Shown here piece by piece: positions 1 through 10,847 of a stretch of DNA of 64,000 nucleotides. Under the pieces are notes generated by a model. The model did no database searches. It worked only from the letters and a program-made list of their open reading frames with translations, and was not told where the DNA came from. Origin of the DNA: Myotis daubentonii (Eukaryota; Chordata; Mammalia; Chiroptera; Vespertilionidae); NCBI RefSeq assembly GCF_963259705.1, contig NC_081840.1, positions 114,689,074-114,753,073 of the forward strand. Reading direction: 5' to 3'. The position numbers and the translations under genes are program-made. The number at the start of each line of letters is the position of its first letter. Position 1 is the first letter of the stretch.

Positions 1-115
1 GCTGGGTGACTCTAGGCAAATAATTTCCCTTCTCTGGGCCTTGCTTTTTATCATAGAAACAGAGGGGCTTATCTTACTCAAAAGCCTCGAAAAGCCTTTC
101 ACTCAGTATAATTTT
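1..115 (+). repeat. MIR SINE fragment
   Basis: The sequence matches the conserved MIR core, with a 'gtgactctaggcaaat' stretch followed by the 'ctctgggcctt' block that lies 3' of the core. The element continues off the left edge of the window. It is old and diverged. Confidence 0.7.
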
Positions 116-389
116 GCTGAATTTCTATGATCTAGTTTAGGTAGTCTGCTTCCCACTGGACTTCAATTCAATTCAAGAAAGCGGTTACTCAATGTCGGTT
201 GCATACCAGGCACTTGCACTGAGCATTGCTTGAACCAAGAAGAGAAGATATGGTTCCCATTTTGCTGTTGCCAAGGAGTTCACAGTATTCTAAAGGGAAA
301 CATATATTTAATCAAATAAATATAATACAACACATGCCGTAGTCTCAATTGATTATCCTAGAGAGATTTGGGAAGGTCCTCTAGAGGAA

Positions 390-690
390 AGAGACACCTG
401 AGTGAAAACTTGAGACATGGGTAAGAACTTTCTAAAATACTGAAGATGGGGGTATAATAGAAATGAAATCAAAGGTTTGTTTGTGGATAAAATGTCCATG
501 GCTTGCTCATCTCTGTGGTTATAGCATGAAGATGAGTGGAAGGACAAGAGCCTAGCAAGAAAAGTTGGGGCCAGAATGTGGAGGATCATGAATGGGAGCC
601 AAGAATTAGTTCTTTATCCTATAGGTAATGGGGAGCCATTGAAGATTTCCTACCAGGAGAGTGACAAGATCAGATTTGCATTTTAAGCCA
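390..690 (+). repeat. Old dispersed mammalian repeat, family not named
   Basis: The phrase 'tggggagccattgaag' followed by 'agtgacaagatcagattt' is shared with three other places here (about 7880-8870, 26150-26590 and 40540-41180). It is a repeat common in mammals, but I cannot assign its class from memory. The 5' part from about 130 may belong to the same element. Confidence 0.5.
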
Positions 691-769
691 TCCATTGTAA
701 CAGCAATATAGACCCCCCTCTGGTCCATGGCTTGTTTTTATATGATCTGTGAGCTAAAAATATTTTTTA

Positions 770-1215
770 TAATTTTTTACTACAGCTTTATTGAGATATG
801 ATTTACTTACTGTATAATTCACTCATTTGAAGTATAAACTTCAATAGCATACTCACAGAGTTGTGCAACCATTACCACTATCCATTTTAGAACATTTTCC
901 ACACTTCAAAAAGACACCCAGTACCCTTTAGCTATCACCTCCCCATCTCACCACCTCAGACCAGCCCTAGGCAACCACTAGTCTATTTTCTGTCTCTGCG
1001 GATTTGCCTATTCTGGATATTTTATGTAAATGGGACCCTATAATATATGGACCATGTGACTGCCTTCTTTCATTTAGCATAATGCTTTCAAGGTCAACCA
1101 ATGTATAGGAAGGATCATTTTCAAGTCTGGATAATATCCCACTAAACGGATTTACCAAATTTTGTTCATACATTCAGCAGTTGATGGGCATGTGGGTTGT
1201 TTCCACCAAAGAAGA
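770..1215 (-). mobile_element. LINE-1 (L1M type) 3' fragment
   Basis: The text 'gctttattgagatat', 'gcctattctggatatttt' and 'agttgatgggcatgtgggttg' is the classic reverse-complement reading of an old mammalian L1 3' region. It is decayed, with many substitutions, and no reading frame survives. Confidence 0.85.
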
Positions 1216-1429
1216 AAATTCGACATAGGCGTATGTGACTCACAAAGCCATCTGGCTCTGATGCAGACCCTGGGGAGCAGGGAAGCAAGACGAAGTCAGA
1301 AGCCCAAGTCAGGGGCTCTGACAGTTTCCAAATGAGATATGGTGGTGGCCTCATCTAGGGGAAGTAAAAATGTTTTGTGTGGTAAATTAAACTGGACTTG
1401 GTGACTTATCAAATGTTTGGGTGAAGGAG

Positions 1430-1545
1430 AGAGTTACTGAGGAAAATTCACTTACCACAAAGAAACTGAGATTCAGAGAAACTGAGTGAGTGGTCTGCAG
1501 TGAAGTTGCTGGCTGATGGCAAAGCCAAGAATGCAGCTCTTCTCT
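1430..1545 (-). repeat. MIR SINE fragment
   Basis: The 'aaactgagattcagagaaactgagtg' region is the reverse complement of the MIR core block. The flanks 1216-1430 and 1545-2040 hold no feature I recognise. Confidence 0.55.
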
Positions 1546-2049
1546 TGGACACACACATGGACTTGTGAGACTTCTGATCATCATTAATGGGGAAGCAGAC
1601 TGAGAGGTACCCTGGAGCATGGGGCTCTTGTCACTAGACTAACCAGCCACAGGCATGCCTACCACACTGGAGTGGCGCCTCATGAAGAGCTGAGGGTGTC
1701 TCCTGGAGCCACCTGAAGTGTGAACAGCTCGTGTGTTCCTTACCACGCCCGACAGGGCTTCTCCTAATCATGCCCCTTTCTTGTAGGTGAATGGACAGGT
1801 CCCTCGTAGCTGTCTTCCTGGACTCTGTCCAGTCCTGCCTGCAGATCTGTGAATTGACGCTGCGCCCATCGCTGTGTGGAGGTACACTCCTGCTCATACA
1901 AAGCAGAGGTGGCTGTTGTGACCCTACCAAGGTGGCCTGGGGGAGCAGGCTCTGTGGCTCCTGCAAAGCTGTCAGGGTGACAGGCTAGTCCCCCAAGAGT
2001 ACTGAATGAACCAACACAAAGAGTTTTTTCTGCAGTTCTTGTATCTCAT

Positions 2050-2420
2050 AACTGTGCCTTCCAACCTCCTTCATCTTCTCCAGATTTCAAAGGAATCCAA
2101 ACTTCAGCTTGGCAAACAAGGCTCTTCCCTCATATATGCCTCAACATACCTCTTTAGCCACACCCCCTTTCATTCCCCATGGCTATACTCTCTGCTTCTC
2201 TCATATTCCTTGTTTCCCAAGCTCACCATGCTCCTTTCTTGCCTCTGAGTTTTCCATGTGCTCCCCTTCTCTTAGCATTGTTCTTCTCCACTCCATTCTT
2301 TACCCAGGAAACTCCTATTTTTCCTTCAAAAGCCATTCAAATATTCTGCCTCTGGGAAGTCTTTCCCTCCAGCTCTTGTCCTTAACATTGGCCACACTGA
2401 ACTGTGACATCCCTGTTCTT
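2050..2420 (+). repeat. L2 LINE 3' fragment
   Basis: A pyrimidine-rich run with 'ccaggaaactcctatttttc' then 'ttcaaaagccattcaaatat' and 'tgggaagtctttccctcc' follows the order of the L2 3' region. Open frames on both strands here have no coding character. Confidence 0.65.
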
Positions 2421-2519
2421 AGTCTTTCTCCCCCCATAGGCACTGTCTCCTGGGGATTTAAAGGAGAGTCTGGCCAGTGGTCTGTGTCCTTTAAATATGT
2501 GCTGAGTGAGTGAGCCTGC

Positions 2520-3600
2520 AAATATTCTTCCCCCCGTCCTTCAATTTCAAGGGGAATTTTATTCTTGAAGCCCCCCTGGATCTTTCAAAGGAAGTCCTCC
2601 TGGGCTCACTGCTTTTCCTCTATTGATCCTGGGATTTATGACACTATTGCTTCCTTTTATTAGGCTGTAATGGCCTCCCTTAAAGTGTGTTACATGGAAA
2701 TAGGCTAATTAAGTGTGTCAAATAAGTCACCATCCTACAGCGTGGCCAGCCCTCCCAAAGCAGGGTGCAGCGACAGCCTGTCCTTATCCCTGTTTCTCAG
2801 CGCAGGGGAGGCCTGGGCATGTATCGGAGGCCTCACCCCTACTCTGAGCCCCTCCTGAAGTCAGCGTGAGATGTCACTCAGCAGCTCTGTTCACTGCTGC
2901 AGCGGGGGCTGCCAGCACCCACACTGGGGAACCTGCTTCCTGCTCCTCTGCCTGTTCCTCAGCGAGGTCCACAGAGGAGGGGCAGAGTCCCATCTCCACA
3001 CCAGGGGGCTTCATTAGTGGGCCTGAGATGAGCAGACGCTCCTGGGGAACCTGCTCCACCCACCTCTGTCAGTTTTGAGTCCAGCAGCACTTCCCCATCC
3101 ATGTGTTTGCAAGAAGCCCAGAGGCAGGCGGTGCTCCGGTCCTCCCAGGAGAGGTGAGTGCCCGCCTTCTGAGGAACTTGCAATGGGCCCTTGGCTAGTG
3201 AAGACCAGATTCCAAGACAGTTGTGTTTGCTCTTTCAGAGAACACGGATATCATTCCAGGTTCTTCTTGCCCAGGAAAAATGGAGTATTTGATGAGATTT
3301 TCTTGAAAGAGTCCCTTCAAGAAAGGGGCTTTAACTCATATGAAAACTTCTCCGTTTCCTCTCGCATTGGTAAAATCCTCATCACGTGCTTAGTTGCATC
3401 CTTTCTTCAAGGCCCAGTCAGGTCATTTGCCTTCTCCTTCCTTGAGCTTCTGAAGATAAACGACCTACGTAGCATGTCTCAAAATATCAACCCTGTGGGG
3501 TGAAGTAGGGTTCTGTAGTCAAACACCTTGAGGAACAGTGTTAACATTTAGACAGGCTTTTACTGCAGAACTCAGGGAACATGCCCATGTGCATTAGGAA
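2520..3600. other. Unassigned non-coding stretch
   Basis: This is about 1.1 kb of mixed composition with a GC-rich centre (2700-3180). It holds a possible short L2 piece near 3370-3430. I see no exon with good splice sites, no simple repeat and no transposon ends. Confidence 0.4.
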
Positions 3601-3604
3601 TCTT

Positions 3605-3870
3605 CAAGAGAAGTGTGGCAGGTTCCGACTTTTATAACCCTCCCCAATGTTAGAAGCATACTTCCTTGCTTTTTGCTATGTGACCTTGCAGTACCTCCCA
3701 CTAGACTGGGGGACCTATATTTCCAGTTTCCACTGATGTTCAGCTGGTCATGTGACTTACCTAGTTCAATGGAAGGTGGGAAGAAGTGGATGACTCAGAA
3801 CTGAAATGATAACAGGCATAGCAAGTGTCTGCTAATTTTCTCTCCCATTTTGCCATTGCCATGAAAAGAG
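3605..3870 (+). repeat. Old LTR fragment, probably ERVL-MaLR
   Basis: The order of 'ctatgtgacct', 'agctggtcatgtgactt' and 'ttgccattgccatgaaaagag' resembles the middle of MLT1-type LTRs. It is diverged, so the subfamily is uncertain. Confidence 0.5.
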
Positions 3871-3992
3871 CACCCTTAGCAGCCACTTTCCCAGAATGCA
3901 ACTGGTGGAGAGACTTAAAACCAACCTATAATCCCTAGGCCCAGAAATGAGAAAGCAGCACTGAGATGGTTTATTGCTTAGCAATAACTGAC

Positions 3993-4450
3993 TGTATTAA
4001 TTTCTTATTACTGCTGTAACAAATTACCACAAACTGAGTGGTTTAAAGCAACACACATTTATTCTCTCACAATTCTGGAAGTGAGAAGTCCAAAATCAGT
4101 CTCTCTGGGCTAAAGTCAAGGTATTGAAAGGGCTGGCTCCTTCTGGGGGCTCCAGGGAACACCGGTAGCCTTGCCCTTTAAACTGCCACCCGTCTTCCTT
4201 GGCTCATGGCCCCTCTCTCCCTCTCAAAACTCATCACTCCAATCTCCATTTCTGTTGTGACTTCTCCTACCCCTTACTTTAACCCTCCTGCTTCCCTCTT
4301 ATAAGGATCCTTGTGATTACATTGGGCCCATCTGACTATTTCAGGTCAGTCCTCCCATCTGAGGAGGCTCACCTTAATCACAGCCCAAAGTCCCTTTTGC
4401 CTAGTAAGGTAACATGCGCACCTGCTGGGGGTTAGTACTGAGTTACCACA
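3993..4450 (-). mobile_element. MaLR solo LTR (MLT1 type)
   Basis: Read on the plus strand the element starts 'tgtattaatttcttattact' and contains 'gtggtttaaagcaacacaca', 'cttataaggatccttgtgat' and 'tacattgggccca'. That is the reverse complement of an MLT1-type LTR with its polyadenylation region. It ends near 'gttaccaca', giving TG...CA-type termini. No internal retroviral sequence follows, so it is a solo LTR. Confidence 0.8.
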
Positions 4451-4479
4451 CTGACTGATACAAAAAATGATAAAATATA

Positions 4480-4656
4480 CAGTGGGGCCTTGACTTACGA
4501 GTTTAATTCGTTCCGAGACTGAGCTCGTTAAGGAGTGCATGAAGGAGCTCATTAACTCAAATTACTCTATCAACTCAACGCAAAAAATCGGCCGAGAGAC
4601 AGCTGGTATCTCAAAAAACTCGTTAGTCGGGACACTCGTAAGTCAAGGCCCCACTG
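4480..4656. mobile_element. Tc1/mariner-class MITE (Tigger/pogo-like)
   Basis: The ends are perfect inverted repeats of at least 22 bp, beginning 'cagtggggccttgactta'. A TA dinucleotide lies on each side (4478-4479 and 4657-4658), the target duplication of this superfamily. At 177 bp it has no transposase and must have been moved by an autonomous relative. It lies 30 bp beyond the LTR at 3993-4450. Confidence 0.85.
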
Positions 4657-4658
4657 TA

Positions 4659-5635
4659 GAGGGTTTCCCCAAAGTATTTGAAATATTTTTCCCACAGAGC
4701 ATCTCAGAATCTCTCCTCCCTTCTTCTGAGGATACTATTTTGAAAATTGGGCCCCATCCCTCTTATTTGGCACTTACATTGCTTATTTGCAGCTGTTGGT
4801 ACACAGATACCTCATTGCCTACCATAGGATTACAAAGCCCTGCAGGTTCAGTTCAGCTGCCCCTTTGCATGGTGCTATCCTACTTTTCTAATTTGTAAAA
4901 TAGGGCTCACATCTATCTGTCTGGGCTGAACTGATGATCAAATCATATGAGATCAATCTGCGTTGTCAACTCGGTGACTAGCCACTAACAATAAACAGTA
5001 TTTTTCTTCCCTGCTTGCCTGCCTTTGCCATGGCAAATGGTAAGTGCTCTTTGGCTGGTGGAGGCAAGGGCTTCCTGATGCACATGACTCCTCCTTCCAC
5101 CCTCCCACTTCCTTCTGCAATGTCGGATGTGCAGCCGGCACTGTCTTGAGTCTGTTTGCCCTACCGTCCCCTAACATACGGGAGTCCCCGGGACACGGGC
5201 AGGAACTGTGTCACACGAATGAATGAGCCTGCCTCACCACTCGGTAGCTGTTGGCTTTGGGAATGGTCCTTGTTTTGTAGGGACTTTGGTTTTTCACATG
5301 CTAACATGAGGCTGGGTAAGGGGCCCTGTGGCCTCTTCCTACCAGATCGGAAACCCTGGAGTCTGTGACTCTCCCTTTTCCCACCATTTCGCTCAGCACA
5401 AGCTTTGGACCCATCGGTGCTGTATAAACATTTGGTGAATAGAACATTGACACCCCTTTTTGTGCACTCTCCTCCTATTTTGCATTTTAATGGGCTCTTT
5501 AAACCAAAATACCCTTCCAAAACCAAAAGAAAAAAATGGCAAATTACACAGACTCCAGAACAGACTATTCATATATTCATATTACAGGGACTTCAAATCC
5601 CCCCACACAAAGCCGATGCCGCGGAAATAAACGCC
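4659..5635. other. Unassigned non-coding stretch
   Basis: No transposon ends, splice-bounded exon or RNA gene is visible. Short L2-like words occur near 5420-5450 ('ataaacatttggtgaata'). Overlapping open frames on both strands show no coding bias. Confidence 0.4.
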
Positions 5636-5637
5636 AC

Positions 5638-5684
5638 CAGTGAGTCTGAGTCGCAGGGAGAGTCGCAGGGAGAATCGCAGGTTG
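5638..5684 (+). repeat. Short 12-bp tandem repeat
   Basis: A unit close to 'gagtcgcaggga' occurs about three times in succession, with small changes in the last copy. It is too short to be a minisatellite of note. Confidence 0.6.
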
Positions 5685-5839
5685 CAAACCCACCAGAAAG
5701 CTCCGGTCCTGAAACCTACAAAACCCTTTAGCAGTCAGTAATCTTTTCATGAATGAAAAAAAAAAATCTGTTTTGCAAGAGAAGGATGACCAAGAAAAGG
5801 GTTAAGCCCTAAAAGTTTCATTCCTCTATTCTGCCTGCT

Positions 5840-6080
5840 CTAGAATCTGGGATAATTCCTGCCATTAATATTTTAAGCAGCTAATTTGACATTTTTCCAT
5901 TTAATTAACTTGCATACATATGAGAACAGGGTTTTGAGAGTACCATGACATTTAAACAAAGTCATTTAAGTTTTCCCATTTCTGGTGGAGTGCTGCTTTT
6001 TTCTGTGCCTTTTTTCTTTTTTTGCTCCATTTCTGTTTTGCATTCCTGATTTTGAGGCTGGCTTATTAGCTCAGAGAAAT
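5840..6080. other. AT-rich block, possible conserved non-coding element
   Basis: The stretch has several homeodomain-type cores ('attaat', 'taatt', 'ttaattaac') and no repeat signature. This is a guess from composition; conservation cannot be judged from one sequence. Confidence 0.25.
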
Positions 6081-6389
6081 GACCAAATTTCCCAAAGCAA
6101 ATGTCCCACAGCCTCAACCTGGGTGATGTGGGTGGGCCCAGAGCTCTGAGCTTTGGCTCTTTTAAACTCAGTCCTGCTCTTTTCCGTGCCTTTTTACAAA
6201 TGGTGCTTCAATCAGAACAGGCCTGTGTCCCAGGCGCAGGCGAATGTTTTCTTGTTGCCACACCAACCTGGGTACGAGTGGGGAGGGGTAGTGGGAACAC
6301 AAAATATTTATCAAATGTAACCATCACCACAGAAGAGCTGGGGTTTCAAGAGGAAAACAATGGCTCCGTGATGATTTTCTTTTCCAAAT

Positions 6390-6800
6390 GACAAATACTT
6401 ACTGTCATATCATCCCATGATTAAAAAATAAAGGAAGAAAAAAGGTGAAGCAAAAATTTTAAAAATAATTTGAAAATAAAGGAAGAAACACAAATGGAGT
6501 GAACCCACTGAGGGACTGTGCGGGGAGACTGGGGAGAGGCTCACTCAATGCTCCGTAATTGATAAATTGCACCCTAATTAGCTCCCACCCCAGAGAATTC
6601 ATGAGTTCTATGCACCCTCCCATCTGCAGCCCGCCAAGTCGCAGAACTGGCAGCCATTCAAGTTTTCTGCTGGTTTCAGAAGGGGTTGTGCAGTCCCCAC
6701 ATGCATTCAGAGAGCCAGGCTCTTCAGCTTGCCCAGACCTCAAACAGGATTCATTACTTCATACTTTCATCTGCCATAATTAATCACAGATTTTCTCTGC
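6390..6800. other. Possible conserved non-coding element
   Basis: The block holds 'ccgtaattgataaattgc', 'ccctaattagctccc' and 'ccataattaatcacag', which are clustered TAAT homeodomain cores. No repeat is recognised. The call rests only on motif clustering. The next 300 bases (6800-7120) hold nothing I recognise. Confidence 0.25.
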
Positions 6801-7124
6801 CTATCAACAGATCCTCTGCTCTCCCCAGATGAACCTGGGTGTTCGTGTCTCCCACTTATGGTGGTGGCCAGCCTGCTGGCTCAGCCGCCACATGGGAGCT
6901 GCAGAATGGCACCCCTTCATCCCAGTCATCCCGTGGGAGAATGAGTCCCACCTCAAAGTGAAATCCCACTGCAAAGCAAACTCATAGGACTCTGGAGCAA
7001 TTCCATGTCTTCGTTGCTACTCACATTTAGGATGTCCTTTGGGGATTTCTAGTGAGTCTGCCAGTGTTCAGGAAGAGTAGCACTGTAAGAGAGTTGTGTC
7101 CCCATTCTCCTCCATTCCCTCCTC

Positions 7125-7460
7125 TGGGCCCGGGTTTGAATTCTAGCTCCACGACCTCATTAGCTGCATGACCTTGGGAAATGGACTTGGTCTGTTTGAT
7201 CATGAGTTTTTCCATTTGTAAATTGAAGATATATAATAGTACCTTCCTTTCAGGAATGTGATGGTGATTGGAGGGTGCCATGTGTACTGGATCCATGTTA
7301 TGGTTGTGAGAAGTGTCTCTTGACTTTTATACGAAAAGTAGGGATAATAATCTTACCTCCCCACTAGGGATTTAATGAGTATTGAATAGAGAATGCATTT
7401 TATGTGTGTAAAGTACAATGTTGGTGCCCAGTAAATATTTGAATTGGTTCACTTATACAT
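7125..7460 (+). repeat. MIR SINE, nearly full length
   Basis: The order 'gggtttgaattctagctcc', 'gcatgaccttgggaaa', 'ccatttgtaaattgaaga' and 'gtgcccagtaaatatttga' follows the MIR consensus from core to 3' tail. Confidence 0.8.
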
Positions 7461-7508
7461 TTAATCCATCAACTAAATGACTAATTTTGTCAGATACTTT
7501 GTTTGGCA

Positions 7509-7842
7509 TCCTATATAATAAAACCCTAATATGCAAATCGACCAAACGGCAGAACAACCGGTTGCTATGATGCACATTAACCACCAGGGGACAGATGCTC
7601 AACACAGGAGCTGCCCCCTGGTGGTCAGTGCAATCCCACAGGGGGAGCGCTGCTCAGCCAGAAGCCAGGCTCATGGCTGGCAAGCACAGCAGCAGTGACA
7701 GGAGTCTCTCCTGCCTCCACAGCAGCGCTAAGGACCCCTCGGGGATGTCGGACATCCCCTGAGGGGTCCCAAACTGCGAGAGGGTGCAGGCCAGGCTGAG
7801 GGGCCCGCCCCAGTGCACGAATGTCATGCACCAGGCCTCTAG
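7509..7842 (+). mobile_element. Non-autonomous Helitron (HeliBat type)
   Basis: The element starts TC in 'tcctatataataaaa' and ends CTAG at 7839-7842. The flanks are A (7508) and T (7843), the Helitron target. A subterminal hairpin (7813-7831, seven of eight pairs) precedes the CTAG end. It also holds an inverted repeat around 7582-7624 and a strong palindrome at 7732-7769. There is no Rep/helicase gene, so it depends on an autonomous HeliBat. These Helitrons are known from vespertilionid bats. Confidence 0.9.
7732..7769. repeat. Internal palindrome of the Helitron
   Basis: The left arm 'ggacccctcggggatgtc' pairs with the right arm through all 18 bases apart from one unpaired T. The arms are almost adjacent, so a cruciform or RNA hairpin with a very small loop is possible. 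It lies about 70 bp before the 3' end and is distinct from the short terminal hairpin. Confidence 0.85.
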
Positions 7843-7879
7843 TAGGATATAAAAGGGGAATGAGACAGGCTTGATTCAT

Positions 7880-8130
7880 GTCCTTGAGGGCTTATATTCT
7901 AGGGGAAACACAATGAAAAAAGTTATAAAAACACATGCAAGTTGAAAAAAGTACTATATAAAATAGACATAAACTCAGATATAAGCTAATAATTGGGTGG
8001 CATCTTTTAAATGAAGACCTAGAGGCTAAAGAGGTACGTATGTGAGGAATGATTGGGAAAAGCATTCTAAGGAGAGGGAACAGCATGGGAGAAGCAGGAT
8101 GAATCTTAACTTATTCCAGGAACTGAGAAA
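7880..8130 (+). repeat. Old dispersed repeat, 5' piece
   Basis: 'gagggcttatattctagggg', 'aaaagcattctaaggagagg' and 'gaacagcatgggagaagcag' match the repeat also seen at 390-690, 26150-26590 and 40540-41180. The 3' piece resumes at about 8560 after an LTR-like insertion. Confidence 0.6.
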
Positions 8131-8134
8131 AGGC

Positions 8135-8520
8135 CATTTGTCAGGGTAAGTAATTATAGCTGCAAGAGCACTTAACCCCAAATCCCAGTGATTTCAGATA
8201 ATAAAAGTTTATTCCTCCTTCTTGTTGAAACCTATCAGGTGTTTGGTGGGTGGCCTTTCACTCAGTTTTCAAAATCCAAGCTTCTAATTAATTAGCTGCT
8301 TTACCGTCCCCTAAGATCTGCTTGTAGTTGTCAATTTTATCTCTGCGTGCAGCCAAGAGCAAAGAGAAAAAGCTCCTGAGACATTTGGGGGCCAAGACTG
8401 AGGTGGTGTATGTCACTTCCACTCATATTCCCTTGACCTGGGAGATGGAGTTTAGCTATGTGCAAAAGAGGACAATTAACATGGTCAGAGAATTCACAGC
8501 AATTTTTCTGCCTTAAAGAG
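8135..8520 (+). repeat. LTR-like old repeat inserted in the preceding repeat
   Basis: 'aaatcccagtgatttcagat' and 'aataaaagtttattcctcct' are shared with relics at 21485-21910 and 50550-50900. The family is probably an ERVL/MaLR LTR. Its position splits the old repeat into two pieces, so it is younger than that repeat. Confidence 0.45.
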
Positions 8521-8554
8521 GGTAAGGGTAAGTAGTGTGGCATGAGATGAAAAA

Positions 8555-8870
8555 TAGATGGTTAGGCTGTGCAGGGCTATGTAAACCAGGGGAAGAAGTG
8601 TAGGTTCATGAGAGAGAATGAGAAGGCATTCCAGAGTTTTCTTTATACACCAGTTTGAATTTTATTCAATGAGAATGGGAAGCCAGTCAAAATTAATGAC
8701 ATGATCTGATTTGTATCTTAAGAGGAGCCCTCTGGCTGCTAGGGGGAGAACGCATCTGCAGAGAGCAATAGTGGTACCTTGAAGGCATCTGGGATTAGGG
8801 TGATAAGAAAGAGGATGGAGAGAAAACTACAGATGCGAGAGATTTTAGACTCACTGGAATTGGTTTCAGT
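8555..8870 (+). repeat. Old dispersed repeat, 3' piece
   Basis: 'attcaatgagaatgggaagc' and 'atgacatgatctgatttgta' continue the element interrupted at about 8135. The stretch 8871-9230 after it holds nothing I recognise. Confidence 0.55.
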
Positions 8871-9239
8871 CTCACTGGCTAGCCAGCATGCAGGCCCCTG
8901 CTAACCAACTCAGGTATCAAGCAAGGTTCCAAGAAATTGGAGAAAACATAAAAGTTCTGGGCAAAGGTAGCTGGCTGTGCAGAGTGGAGTGTTTCCAGAA
9001 ATGACCATCTGAACTGCTGAACTGAAAGGTGGGCGTCTGCTTCCTTGCTGGACCTCTGATCCAATGCAGCCGCAGACCCTCTCCAAACCCGACTTCTGCA
9101 GCAGTGACAGATGTGAACGTTCAGCCAGACTGGTTCCCACTGTCCCAGTGCAGGTGGCTAAAGGACAGCTGGGAGGGGTGAACAATTGGAACAGAGCATG
9201 ACCACTCAAGAGCACAGGCTCCAAGTTGTTCCAGTTAAT

Positions 9240-9375
9240 CCTCCCAAGTGGGCTGGGAGGATAGGGTTACTTTTGACCTCATTTTATAGACGAAGAAACA
9301 GACTCACGTTGCTCCTGTGACTTGCGCAAGGTTACCTTGTTAGTAACAGCACCAGGTTTGAACACAGGTCTTCTG
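9240..9375 (-). repeat. MIR SINE
   Basis: 'cattttatagacgaagaaac', 'tgacttgcgcaaggttacc' and 'accaggtttgaacacaggtc' give the reverse complement of MIR in the right order. The stretch 9376-9910 has no feature I can support. Confidence 0.8.
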
Positions 9376-9914
9376 TTCATTTGGGTGCAACACAATGAAG
9401 TGCCCCACGGGTAAGGATGTGTCTAGACTCATCTGGAGGCCAAAAAGTGAGTGAGGGTCTGCCTGGGTCTTTGCAGTCCATGCCTCCTGCCCACATGGCA
9501 GTGGTCTCCCAGACATGCATGCTGCCCAGGCCCATAGTGCACAGTCGTCCCCTTCAGCAATGCCTTTGGACAGGTCACTGGCTTACAGAGCTGGCTGATC
9601 TTAGGAATTAGCTGGCAGCCTTCAAACCCATCTTGAGCTACCCCAGATGCGTTGAAGCAAAATCTCTGGGTGGATGGAAACTGGCCAGCTGTATGTTTCC
9701 AATCTCCCAAGGCACACAGTGACAAAGTGCTCTGATAAAAGCCTGTGACATTGTCACCATATGTATAGGTGAATTAGGCGAGGCTCAGGCAGAAACTGTT
9801 ATTAAGTAATGAATTAACAATAGAAATGAGAGTAGAAGACAAGTCTCCTGCCTTTCTCGTCTACTTTCCCGCAGGACTGTATTAATGCTCTGTAAGAGGT
9901 TCTGGCAAAATCCT

Positions 9915-9975
9915 TATCAATGATCTGAAAATGTCAGAGCTGGGTAGGAGCTCTGAGGTCATCTCCCCAGCCCAG
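9915..9975 (+). repeat. CR1/L3 or MIR3 remnant
   Basis: 'gtcagagctgggtaggagct' followed by 'ctgaggtcatctccc' resembles the shared 3' block of L3/MIR3 elements. It is short, so the call is weak. Confidence 0.4.
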
Positions 9976-10124
9976 TGTGCCCCACAGACCAGCATGTCAG
10001 CGACAGGAGGAGCTGGTGCCTGGCCTCAGTCAGTACCTACTGTATCAGTGTTGGGGAAATGCCACCTTGGAATCGACATGTTTTAAAGTATCTCTGGTGA
10101 TTCTGATATCAGCCATGTTGGAAA

Positions 10125-10245
10125 CCACTGATTCAGTCTGCTTCATTTTATGGTCGATAAAACTGACGCTCGGAGAGAAATTGATTTGCCTAAGGTCACC
10201 TGGCCTGGAAGTCAAGTTTCCTGGCTCAGTCTAGAGCTCATTGTA
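10125..10245 (-). repeat. MIR SINE
   Basis: 'cattttatggtcgataaaac' and 'gatttgcctaaggtcacctg' match the MIR core in reverse. The bases just before it (10040-10120) look like a hAT-Charlie relic. Confidence 0.65.
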
Positions 10246-10344
10246 CTACCCCTCACTCATCAGAAAGCCCAACCACACATAGGAACAGGGAAGGGGGTGG
10301 CCAGCCGACAGCTAGGTGGGCCATTCTGGGGAAAGAGCTGCCGC

Positions 10345-10525
10345 AGAGAAACATCTAATTAGCTGATGGTAGCAGGTTTCCTTCCCCTGGTTATTGATGC
10401 CTCTTCTCCCTTCTCTTCCTGGTACTTCTCCTGGCTCATCCTAACGTGATCAATTACTCACAGGAATAAATTATGCACACAGCCTACAGTCTATTAAGTA
10501 ATTGCTGGTGCACTGGGTCAGGGAG
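10345..10525. other. Possible conserved non-coding element
   Basis: A repeat-free block with 'atctaattagctgatggt', 'gatcaattactcacagg' and 'attaagtaattgctgg' shows clustered TAAT cores. The call is inferred from motif density only. Confidence 0.25.
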
Positions 10526-10847
10526 CCAGCAGGCAAGACAGGCTGTCTGGAGTGAAGGCCAGCTCAAGGGACAGTGTGGGTCCAGTGGTTGGAAGAGTCT
10601 CTAAACGGAAAAGCCCAGCATGCCAAGCAAAGGTTGAGCTGTCTGGGCCCCAGAGACAGGCTGTCAGGCCAAACTTAACACAACTTGCAGACCAACTGCT
10701 GCTCTGCTCAGGCTGCCAACTACCTCCCCACTCTCCCCAACTCCCATACCCTCAATTCCTGCAGGAGGCCTATCTCTAATCCAGCTGCAACTACAGCCTG
10801 CCTGCCTCCCAGACCATAGGATATATGTGTATTACCAGGATTCTGTT

